From NCBI GenBank assembly GCA_000333815.1, contig CAPI01000078.1, positions 1-59,653 on the forward strand: a DNA stretch of 59,653 nt. The letters run 5' to 3'. How positions within the stretch are numbered: the first letter of the stretch is position 1; each line of letters opens with the position of its first letter. This DNA is from [Collinsella] massiliensis (GTDB lineage Bacteria; Actinomycetota; Coriobacteriia; Coriobacteriales; Coriobacteriaceae). A program made the translations under genes and the position numbers. Shown piece by piece: positions 18,693 through 26,798 of the stretch. The notes under the pieces are model-generated. The model ran no database searches. It saw nothing but the letters and a program-made list of their open reading frames with translations, and was not told the origin of the DNA.

Positions 18693-20140
18693 TTTACGAA
18701 TGTCGGTGGGTTTTCATAGCAATCCGTTAAGCAAATTAAACTGCTGCTCCTATTTTAATAGACGCGGATTAAGGAAGAGAGAGCTTGCGGGCGTTAGTAG
18801 TTTTGGGAAACCATGGATGGCCGAGGAGCGTGCCAGTGTTCGTGGGCCATGTTTATTTGCATTGTTCGCGTTTTTACTAGCCATCTTTTATTCAATATAT
18901 TGTTTTACCGCTTGTCACTCTAGAGCATTGCTTGTTTGTTCGCTTGTCGGCTCTGTGGTAATAGCGCTTTTAGTTTTTTATATTACAAGGGTCTGCTCAA
19001 CAGGATGAGCTCATTTTAATTCAGCATGCTTCTTGCTGGATTTTGCGTTGTATTCTCGTTTGCATTTCCACCCATGTCTGTTCCTGATGAGACGCACCAC
19101 TATCTGGCTTCGTATTGGCTTGCAGATTGTTTACAAGGCGAATCTTCATTTAATAACTCAGAAAGTTTTCCGGTTCGTCTAGACGATTGGCAGATGGTCA
19201 GTGAATGGTCCTCGAATGCCATAAGTCATGATAGCTTTAAAAACATAGCCACCTACTTCCAATTCACGTCCTCAACGACTTCGATTCATGAGGTTTCCGG
19301 CTTCTCTTTCTCCATCGGGGGGGGTGTCGTGGTTAAAATTCCCACCGTTTTGGCCATACTGGCTGGAAAAGCAATGCACCTCGGTCCATATCCTATCTTC
19401 TATATTGGAAGAATATTGAATTCAGCCCTGTTTATTGTTCTAGCAGTCGCGGCATATCGAAATATGCCGCATGCTAAAAATGTAATCACCTATGTCTCGC
19501 TGCTGCCAATGACCCTACATTTGGCGGCATCATATTCATATGATTCTGGAATAATCGGCTTGTCGCTACTGCTGTTTCCCCTTTTTTGTCGTTTGATTGA
19601 ATCAAAAGATAAACTATCCCGAAGAGAAGTGGCATCGATTACGATATGTGCCACTTGTCTTGCTCCGTGTAAACTTATCTATATATCGGTATGTTTGTTT
19701 GCATTCATTATTCCAATTAATAGATTTGGCTCAAGAAAAACAAAGCTGCATTTCTTTTGCTCTTGTTTGTATCTGTTATTGCATCAATTGTATTGCTGCG
19801 CTTGCCTGGCGTTGTTTCTTTGGCCGCTCTATCTGGCGGCCTCGACCATAGGGGAATCGAAGAGGGGACGTTTTATTCCCTGTCTAACGTGTTGCAAGAT
19901 CCGTTAGGAACTCTCCTGTTGTTCATTAGATCTCTTTTTGTTAATGGCGATTTTTACTTGAGCTCTATGATTGGCGGATCTCTTGGTTGGTTTCAATCAA
20001 ATATTGCGGCGCCTTACTTTTCGTTTTCATTTATCTGCTCATATTGCTTTTAGCGGCACAGAAAACAGAATCTGATCCATTTGAATTCCCTTTGATAATC
20101 AGGGTTTCATCACTCGCTGTATTTGTTTGCTCTGGTTGAA
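18679..20140 (+). pseudogene. DUF2142 membrane protein, frameshifted and cut by an IS30-type element
   Basis: Fragments of one polytopic protein occur in three frames. PPMSVPDETHHYLASYW (after 19026) is the DUF2142 hallmark, a proline-rich helix end followed by PDE-H. The frame is then lost near 19734, where one extra A in GAAAAAC would give SRKNKAAFLLLLFVSV and continue into the next fragment. It is lost again near 20015, where one extra T in TACTTTTCG would join it to FVFIYLLILLLAAQK. The first junction (19006-19026) is not a single-base fix. Coding ends at the left end of the insertion element. A 60-base piece to the right of the element (21787 onward, MSVLNTLYLIGLIAAAF) could be its last helix, which would mean the rest was deleted. 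The intact paralog at 26.8 kb shows what the whole protein looked like. Confidence 0.75.
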
Positions 20141-20158
20141 TTCCAACCCCAGTGCAAC
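20136..20158 (+). repeat. Left terminal inverted repeat of the IS30-type element
   Basis: This 23-mer pairs with the right end at 18 of 23 positions and marks the switch from AT-rich relic to GC-rich element. Confidence 0.65.
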
Positions 20159-20364
20159 ACCCTGCCATGAGATGCCGCTTCCCGAGGTCACGGCAACGCC
20201 CCGACGCGGCCCCCGGCGGGGAAAGCGCAGGCCGGCCCTCCCCGCGGAGGGCCCCACGGGCGTTGCGCTGGCTCCTGGAGGCATGCCCCATCGGCCCGCC
20301 GGCGGCCCTTCCCGGACCCAGCGCAACGGGCTCAAGAGGGGCCGCCGGATTGTCCCCCAGGGGT

Positions 20365-21654
20365 TCAGCCGGCCAGCGGCGCATCACCCCTCTCGGCGCG
20401 GGCGCGCTCGATGCACCCGGGCGTCAGGTCGAGCTCCGAGGGGCCCAGCACCTCGACGCCGAGCCCGTCGAGGAGCGCCCGGGCGTCGCCCCCGTAGGCG
20501 GCCAGCAGCATCCCCGAGGGGCACATGAAGGCGAGCGAGCCCCTCGGCTCGGAGTTCACCTGGCTCATCAGCAGGGCGCAGTCGGCCGGCGCCAGCCGGT
20601 CGAAGGAGATGCCCCGCCGCTTCGGCAGCAGCTTCCTGATCTCGACGTGGTTGCGCTCGCAGGCGCCCTTCTGGTCGGAGCGCATCGGGTCGCAGTAGAA
20701 CAGCCTCGTCTCGCCCGGCCGCTCGCAGAGCGCGGCGGCGATGCCGGCCTCGTCGGCGAACTCGGGGCCGTTGTCGGTGAGCACGCGGGCGAAGACGCGC
20801 CGCATGCCGCCCTCCCCGAGCAGCCCGAGCAGGCCGCGCAGCGCCCTCACGGTCTCGGCCGACGTCTGCGCGGCCATCGGCAGCGCGAGCTGGAACCTCG
20901 TCGCCCGGTTCAGCAGCGTCAGCAGCACGGCGGAGTCCCCGGCGCGCCCCTCGACCGTGCCCATCTCCCAGCAGCCGTCCCGCTCGTCCCCCGGCAGCGC
21001 CGCGAACGCGGCGTGCGACCTGCGGTCGGAGTGCGGCGCGGCCCTCCGCGGCGCCCTCCTCCTGCGGGGCCTGTAGCCCACCTTGCGCCGCAGCTCCATG
21101 TTGCCCATGCCCCCGTAGCCCGCCTCGATCCAGCGGTAGATGGTGGACTTCGACACCCCGAGCGACGGCCTGGTCGCCGCGATCTGCTCCGGGGACAGCC
21201 CGCGTGCCAGGTCGGAGCGTATCACCCCGAGCTTCATCGCCATGCTCGACTCGGTCTCGTCGACGCCCCTGCGCGCCTCCCGGAGCTCCTCGTCCGCGAG
21301 CGCCTGCGCCCTCACCGCCCGGTACACGGCCTTGGGCTTCCTGGAGCAGCCGCACCTCCTCTTGTTGCAGCCGTTGCAGACGCGCGGCGAGCCCTTGACC
21401 CTGTCGCAGGCGCCCTCCGGCGCCTCCCCGGGGAAGCGCTCGCCCGCGAGCTCCCTCGGCGCCGCGTAGACGCGGTTCCTCCTGACCTCGCGCGTCACCG
21501 TGGACGGCTGCCTGCCGAGCCTGCGCGCGATCTCGCGGGCGCTCTCGCCCCTGTCCAGGCCGCGCTCGATGCCCCGCCTGTCGTCGAGCGTGAGCCTCGG
21601 GTAGGCGCGCCGCGCGGCTGGCGGGGCTGCCTTCGCCCTCTTCGCTTTACTCAT
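20365..21654 (-). CDS. IS30-family transposase, first catalytic Asp replaced by Gly
   Basis: 429 residues. It has an N-terminal helix-turn-helix of the HTH_38 type (LTLDDRRGIERGL...SAREIARRLGRQPSTVTREVRRN), a Cys-rich segment (CNGCNKRRCGCS), a second HTH (LSPEQIAATRPSLGVSKSTIYRWI), and the DDE integrase core. The later acidic residues are present: Asp in VLTDNGPEF and Glu in KGACERNH. The first, normally WE-x-D in this family, reads WEMGTVEG with Gly232, a GAC to GGC change. Cleavage is probably lost. The ATG was chosen because AAGGAGG lies eight bases upstream. Its GC content is far above that of its surroundings. Confidence 0.88.
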   Translation of the reverse strand: MSKAKRAKAAPPAARRAYPRLTLDDRRGIERGLDRGESAREIARRLGRQPSTVTREVRRNRVYAAPRELAGERFPGEAPEGACDRVKGSPRVCNGCNKRRCGCSRKPKAVYRAVRAQALADEELREARRGVDETESSMAMKLGVIRSDLARGLSPEQIAATRPSLGVSKSTIYRWIEAGYGGMGNMELRRKVGYRPRRRRAPRRAAPHSDRRSHAAFAALPGDERDGCWEMGTVEGRAGDSAVLLTLLNRATRFQLALPMAAQTSAETVRALRGLLGLLGEGGMRRVFARVLTDNGPEFADEAGIAAALCERPGETRLFYCDPMRSDQKGACERNHVEIRKLLPKRRGISFDRLAPADCALLMSQVNSEPRGSLAFMCPSGMLLAAYGGDARALLDGLGVEVLGPSELDLTPGCIERARAERGDAPLAG

Positions 21655-21704
21655 CTCCCTGCCTCCTTGCCGGGGCCGCCGACCGGCCCCACGCCCCAAG
21701 GACT

Positions 21705-21740
21705 CCAGAACCCAGCGCAACGCGTTGCGCTGGGTTCTGG
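21705..21740. repeat. 36-bp perfect palindrome upstream of the transposase gene
   Basis: CCAGAACCCAGCGCAACG is followed directly by its exact complement. Each arm ends in the CCAGCGCAACG core that also occurs near the other end of the element. It lies 50 bases before the transposase start, between the promoter region and the right terminal repeat, so it may be both binding site and operator. Confidence 0.85.
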
Positions 21741-21754
21741 AAGCTCCCCGCTCC

Positions 21755-21777
21755 GTTGCGCTGAGGTTGAAACTCTA
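21755..21777 (-). repeat. Right terminal inverted repeat of the IS30-type element
   Basis: The complement of the left repeat at 18 of 23 positions. The element ends here and AT-rich sequence resumes. Confidence 0.65.
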
Positions 21778-21854
21778 GGGTCTCGATGAGTGTGCTAAAC
21801 ACTCTTTATTTAATTGGGCTAATTGCCGCTGCCTTTGCCAATCCCATATAAGAT

Positions 21855-21888
21855 GGAAGGAACGTGCTTGCGTTGACACGTTCCTTCC
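21855..21888 (+). terminator. Perfect 12-bp hairpin, weak terminator candidate
   Basis: GGAAGGAACGTG and CACGTTCCTTCC enclose a 10-base loop. Only TCATT follows, so termination would be weak. It lies just after a short reading frame that may be the last piece of the DUF2142 relic. Confidence 0.45.
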
Positions 21889-21929
21889 TCATTCCGAGTA
21901 GCATCAGGGTTTTCAGATTTTCTGCACCT

Positions 21930-22480
21930 AAGGTTTCGAAGGATTCGACTTGCTCCACATCCAGTTCTCGGACGGTTGGGGTCGCGAGGAGGTGCTCTCG
22001 TCCGATTTCGTCGGACGCCCCGGAGCTCTGTGCTCCATGATTCCATGGGTGGGATCAAGACTCACACGGTCACGGCGCTCAGCATCGGGGTGACCCGCCG
22101 GCGCATTCTCGTGCGCTTTTATCAGACGGTATCGCTTGTGCCTCAACTGGGAAAGTTGAAGTGTGAGGTTGCTTTTGACAGTCTGATGGCGGAGATTGGC
22201 AGGGTTTTTGCTGGTTGTGCTCGGCAAGATCGGCTATGCTCCCTTCAAGGTCGATGGAGTGCGCCTGCTGTATCTGGTCATTTCCGATTCATGCGGGCGA
22301 AGGAACGTCGTGCTCATGGCTAACACAGAGACCTCGAAGCGGGGAATGGTTCTTGCAGACGACAAACTCGCTGCCGTGATCGTGGGTCGCGTCGTCCATT
22401 ACAGCAGGTTTGTAGAGTTTGATAATCCCGGCCATCGGCGCGAGGAGTCTCTCATGCTAGGTAAGTCGAGGATCTATTGG
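21930..22480 (+). pseudogene. Relic of an IS21-family helper ATPase (istB)
   Basis: Degenerate pieces of IstB, the AAA+ ATPase that assists the IS21 transposase, can be read in order in different frames: FSDGWGREEVLSSDFV (about 21965-22012), then IKTHTVTALSIGVTRRRILV with RFYQTVSLV (22048-22140; the Walker A is damaged, GG-I-KTH), then GKIGYAPFKVDGVRLLYLVI (from about 22220), and GMVLADDKLAAVIVGRVVHY with FVEFDNPGHRREESLMLG (to about 22460). The frames change near 22045 and 22200. No istA gene is nearby. It is an old, dead insertion fragment. Confidence 0.75.
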
Positions 22481-22990
22481 CTTGCTCGCGCCGAAATCAG
22501 AAATAGCTTTGTAGCCAAACTCAAAAAAGCGCATGCCTATTCCCGAAAGATTAGCTTGACCAAACACAGCCGCCGTTGGGTTAACCGGGTCCTCGGATTG
22601 CTGGCGGGCGTTCCTCTTGCAGCGTATGTTGCGCGTCTGCACGGCGTGGGGATATTCACTGGTGACATGGCGGGTGGCATTGCCGGCTCAATAAGGATGT
22701 ATTCCCGGTGGTAGGCTACCGGCACCGCGCGGTCTGCCTCCACTGCAGCGTGCTGACAGAGTTTTCCGAGTCCAAGCGGCCGGGAGTTGTTGTCATGCTC
22801 AAGGCTATCCACGCTATGGAGTCACGCGTGGCTACCGAAATCAGGATAAATCTTGACGGTACCCGAGGTTAGGGGTGGGACTCTTTCCCGTTTTCAGGTA
22901 TAAAATAAAAGATTCGCCAGTAGATTTAGCTTCTGGTTCAAAGCTATCTCGATAGCGTCGGGATGGTTAACCTCATGCATTGCCCTATCT
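22481..22990. other. 510 bases without a supported gene; possible transposase fragment
   Basis: I see no intact gene. A short plus-strand frame at about 22791-22872 reads VMLKAIHAMESRVATEI, which resembles a segment of mutator (IS256-type) transposases; this is weak, as it rests on about 17 residues. The stretch is probably insertion-sequence debris. Confidence 0.3.
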
Positions 22991-24757
22991 TTAATCCAAC
23001 CTAACGATATAACCAGCAGCGTTCTGATAAACGACTTCTTTGCTAGAAAGAAATTGCTTTACTGAATCCGGCAGATCCTGCGAAAAAAGAACGGCGCAAT
23101 AGTCTGCTTCAGACAGGCGGTCAATCAGTTCGGATCCCCAATCGTCGGTATTATAGAGCCAGAAATAGAAGTAGCGATAATCCGGGACATAGTGTTGTCT
23201 TGTCTGCGCTTGGTACCAGTAGACATCGATATTTGAACCAAGGAGTGGGATGTACTGGTTTGCTGATGTTCTTAGGCGGTCAGCGGCAATCCACAACTCA
23301 GTTTTCTCATCGGATATTTTGGGTGTTTTCATCTCATTATAATTGAAACTATACACCCCCGTAACGGATTCAGATGCTATTGAGGGGGATAAATCAGGAT
23401 GTGTTGTCGAGATTTTTTTGTCCAATCCACTAATCGACAGAATGAAGATTGTAGCGAGGCAAGCAAGGTAGCAAATTAAGAACGTCTTCGACTCCTCGAA
23501 GAGAAGGGTGACGCCTCTTGCGGTGCAAAGAAATGCAAAAGCCCATAGAAGATAATAAAATTTATAATAATAATATGCAGAAAATACGCCTGAATTGTAT
23601 AAAAATAAGGCAACAGCGACGGTGACAATTACAGCAATTGAAATCAAGGCAGGAGGGAGCGAACCAGCGTTATCTTGATAGTTCCGTATTGATGTAATGA
23701 GCCCAAAAATAGCACAGGGCGCTATGAGAATGAAGGAACCGTATAGCTCGATGTATGTATAGCCCGGGGTGCTTAAACCACTTACGAGACCAGTCTGAAT
23801 AATGTATTTGATAAGGCAGGCCATGGCGGCAGTAATAAAAACAGCCAGTAGACTACACAATTATTTATGGCCAGAAACAAAAGTGCGAAAACGGGCTGCT
23901 GACAATAGCGCGAGAGACAATGCGATAACTGGTGCGAAAAGAGAGTAGCAGACTGCGCAGCCAAAGATAAAAATAAGGCTAATCAGCAGTAATTTAATGC
24001 AGCTGCATGTTCTCCAAAAGGCCGTCCACATGAAGGTAAATGTGAGAAATAGCGTAGTTCCGACCCCAAGATAGGAGAACCCGAACACCATATTGTTTAA
24101 GGGATAGCCAAGCATGTAGAGGACGGTTACGCACAAAGATGTAGCGCATTTATTGTCGATGATCCGAAGCAATGAATAAAATACGCAAGCATCAAGGGCA
24201 TAGTATCCAATTTCAGCGATAATAAAAATTTTGTAAGTCCCGTAAATACCCGTGAAGGATTGAAGTGCCTCAATGACGAGGGAGGTGATGTAATATGTGA
24301 AATACATGCCCTCGACTCGGCCTGAATCTAAGACTGCCAATGTGTTAGCGAAATGAGTTGCCGGATCGGTTGACGAGAAATTCAAATTGAGGCTCATGCC
24401 AAATTGCGCAAAACCGCAAGCGACGGCAACGCCGACTATAACAATATAACCTAGAAAATCGCGGACGTCTTTCTCAGCGGGTTTCTGCAAAGCCCCACGA
24501 TGCAAGCAATGAATGAGGCAAAATAAAAGAACAGCAAAGACAAGATGGACCGTTCCCACCGCTGCAACTCTAAGCACCGGGATGTTGAGCGTGGTGAACA
24601 ATCCGGCGATAAGAACGTCTGTGAGAAAAACGAATACCAGTGCTGGAAAAAACAGTAGCTGTACGTTGGAACTTGAGCCTTGCAAAGACAAGGATGCAAA
24701 TTTGGAGATGGCTGAAGATAGTACAATATACGAAATAATTAGATAAACCGCTGTCAT
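22991..24757 (-). pseudogene. Polytopic membrane protein interrupted by an in-frame TAA
   Basis: The frame runs 588 codons with one internal stop, TAA at 23861-23863. The upstream part (298 residues) begins TAVYLIISYIVLSSAI and carries about eight membrane helices and STDPATHFANTLAVLDSG, a GT-C-like outer loop. The downstream part (289 residues) continues in the same frame with LCSLLAVFITAAMACL, more helices and a soluble C-terminal domain (YWYQAQTRQHYVPDYRYFYF). No Shine-Dalgarno precedes the TTG that follows the stop, so a second independent gene is unlikely. The start ATG has GAGAGG six bases upstream. Unlike the poly-A frameshifts, this needs a substitution, so it points to real decay. 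Function is unknown; length and topology resemble actinobacterial membrane glycosyltransferases. Confidence 0.7.
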
Positions 24758-24812
24758 TGTGCCTCTCAGGGACGTCTCTCTGGTTTTCCGTAACCGTGAT
24801 GAGTACTGTCGA

Positions 24813-26360
24813 TCAGTTGCAGCCCAGCACTCTTGATTTAATCTTCTTAAGTACCTTTATTGGTGTCAAATCTTTACAGCTTCGAACAATTTGTCCGCCT
24901 TTTTCCAAGTCACCTTCAAGTTCTGTAATCAGGTGCTCGCTCTCCTCCTTGGCTGTTTTCAGACGATAATATTCCAGGCAGAGCTCAACATCCGAGAGTG
25001 GGGAGCTATAAAATTGCAACCTTCGAATCTCTCCTAGATAAATTGGATCGCTGGTTATGAATAGGTCGCCTTCTTGTGTGGAGCGCTCTCTATTTAAGGC
25101 AGAAATGTTTGGCTTGGCAGACGTTGTGCAGATTACAGGGTGGATGTCAGGGTCAAATCGAATGCATACCTCATTGCGTGCGCGGCTCTGTATGAGATTG
25201 GAGGCATCAATTTCCGTGTGGTAGCAGTAGGGAAATGTTATCGAATTTGACTCATTGGCAGGCTCCCCGTGGGAGGAGAAGAAGAGCTGGGCTATTCCGA
25301 GTGTTTTGGAATAGCTTTCGACGAATGTTTCACATTGGTTTTTGCAATTGATTTTTGTTAGCTCGGTGCATTGCCTATGTTTCATATGAGCCGAAGCTCG
25401 ATTTGTTGTAGCTACTGTGTGGTACAGTCGTTCGAAATTGTTCGAAAAATCTGAATTTTCCTGCGCATAGCTGTGCAACACATCAAGATGACGTGTTGCA
25501 CTCTCGTAGTTGGAAATTATGTCGTCGAGCAGGTCTTGTGCACTGCGTCTGTATGGATTTGACCTGCCTGAGAAGTTGAAGAATGCATCACGGTCAACGG
25601 TATCCGGGCTGATGTATCCAGGGCCTCCGTGTACGTCATAGCAATATAGTGGAACACGAGCAGCAAAGCAGAGAGGGACTGTGCGACCGATAGAGATGAT
25701 GAGATCGTATGAAGTGATGAGGCTCGGGGTAATTTCTACAGAGCATCCCTCATATCCATAGCAATCGATATGACAGCTTGCACTGACGATTCTCTTAAGA
25801 TCCAGCAGCTCCTGAGCAACGTGATTAGAGATGACTGCAATGCGTTTTGGCGTTTTTGGCAGGCTGCTATATCTAGCGCATTCAAACCAAGACTTATCGA
25901 CAGAATTCGGGAAAACAAATGTCGGTATTTTCGAATTGTCCAACTGATTATGCTCGAGTGTTTCGAAACTTACGAATACTTGTAAGTCGGCCTCTTGAGA
26001 AAAGGACGGGAGCTTTTCATGCTCAGATTGGGGACCTAAAGATGCAACTATGACCTTATCAAAGGTTACCGGAGTGCAGTTCCATATGTAGTCGGAGACA
26101 ATATGATGCTGGGCGTATAGTACGGAATAATGATCTGCAAGCAGCCTCTCTTCTCCGAAGCGAATCACTTTAATTCCCGCCTGTGCAAATTGATCTTGTA
26201 GCGGGTAGGCCAATACGAGCGTGTAGCAGGTTACGTTCCAACCCTTTGCTGAAAAAGCCTTAGCTAGCTCGAGGATGTGTAATTCCGATCCACTACGTGC
26301 AGCCAAGAAAAGATTGGTGAATAGAATAGATGGCTTTTGATTGGCGCTAGTGACGTCCAT
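24813..26360 (-). CDS. Glycosyltransferase, GT4-like N-terminal fold
   Basis: About 515 residues. The N-terminal domain reads ILFTNLFLAARSGSELHILE, then LAKAFSAKGWNVTCYTLVL, the GSE pattern with a Rossmann fold typical of the acceptor half of GT4 enzymes. The middle has a nucleotide-sugar half (KRIAVISNHVAQELLDL, then IISIGRTVPLCFAARVPLYC) ending in a Glu-poor variant of the usual ExxxxxxxE site. The last 150 residues are unlike GT4 and end in a predicted coiled coil (EYYRLKTAKEESEHLITELE) and a basic tail. The ATG at the Rossmann start was chosen; the frame is open for 44 more codons upstream but has no ribosome site there. It may form an operon with the interrupted membrane gene downstream, 55 bases away. 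Donor and product unknown. Confidence 0.7.
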   Translation of the reverse strand: MDVTSANQKPSILFTNLFLAARSGSELHILELAKAFSAKGWNVTCYTLVLAYPLQDQFAQAGIKVIRFGEERLLADHYSVLYAQHHIVSDYIWNCTPVTFDKVIVASLGPQSEHEKLPSFSQEADLQVFVSFETLEHNQLDNSKIPTFVFPNSVDKSWFECARYSSLPKTPKRIAVISNHVAQELLDLKRIVSASCHIDCYGYEGCSVEITPSLITSYDLIISIGRTVPLCFAARVPLYCYDVHGGPGYISPDTVDRDAFFNFSGRSNPYRRSAQDLLDDIISNYESATRHLDVLHSYAQENSDFSNNFERLYHTVATTNRASAHMKHRQCTELTKINCKNQCETFVESYSKTLGIAQLFFSSHGEPANESNSITFPYCYHTEIDASNLIQSRARNEVCIRFDPDIHPVICTTSAKPNISALNRERSTQEGDLFITSDPIYLGEIRRLQFYSSPLSDVELCLEYYRLKTAKEESEHLITELEGDLEKGGQIVRSCKDLTPIKVLKKIKSRVLGCN

Positions 26361-26798
26361 GTTCAATCCAGATCTCGTCAGCAACAATGATCGAGAATCA
26401 TTGTAAAGCCTAACGTGGATTCCAAAGCGGCGGATTATGGTGCAGATGAAGGTGCGGTAATATTGCATTAGATGTTGTTGAAATTGAAGCAATAGAGGCT
26501 GACTGCCTCAAGGAGCGACGTAGTCCTCCAGGATCTTGACAATTCGAGCGAGTAGTTCTGGCGCAAGAACCGCATATCGTGGAATTGCATCTAGGGGGGT
26601 GCTCTTTGGCCGGGGATGAGTGGGTCTTGTGGCATGGGATCCTTATTTGGTCAACATAAAGTCTCTGTTTGGAGATAATAGGAGGTTGAAAAAAGATCTG
26701 CATTCCTCCCTGCTCCTATTTCGCTCAGAGATAGCTTGTGTGACTACTTCTGCTACCATTTGAGTTCTGAATTTTGGTTGACTAATCGATTGGGATGT
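26361..26798. other. Intergenic stretch, possible coding debris
   Basis: Between divergent genes. A minus-strand frame ending near 26508 reads RYAVLAPELLARIVKILEDY, which looks like the end of a protein, but no start and no family can be named. I see no RNA gene. Confidence 0.25.

Larger units (their letters stand above)
20136..21777 (-). mobile_element. IS30-family insertion element with imperfect terminal repeats
   Basis: A GC-rich 1.64-kb element sits inside the AT-rich DUF2142 relic. The ends are inverted: 20136-20158 (TTGAATTCCAACCCCAGTGC, then AAC) and the complement of 21755-21777 (TAGAGTTTCAACCTCAGCGC, then AAC) agree at 18 of 23 positions. Inside lies one transposase gene on the minus strand. 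The 11-mer CCAGCGCAACG or its complement recurs near both ends (20261, 20318, and twice in a palindrome at 21705-21740), likely transposase-binding sites. No target duplication longer than two or three bases can be seen. The sharp GC change at the ends supports recent arrival, but the transposase seems inactive. Confidence 0.8.

Noticed and set aside
20152-21789. 545-codon plus-strand frame opposite the IS30 transposase
   Set aside because: It is the complement of the GC-rich transposase gene, with no ribosome site or domain.
23858-23863. Two separate genes meeting at a TAA-TTG junction
   Set aside because: No Shine-Dalgarno precedes the TTG and both parts share frame and a continuous membrane topology, so one interrupted gene is more likely.
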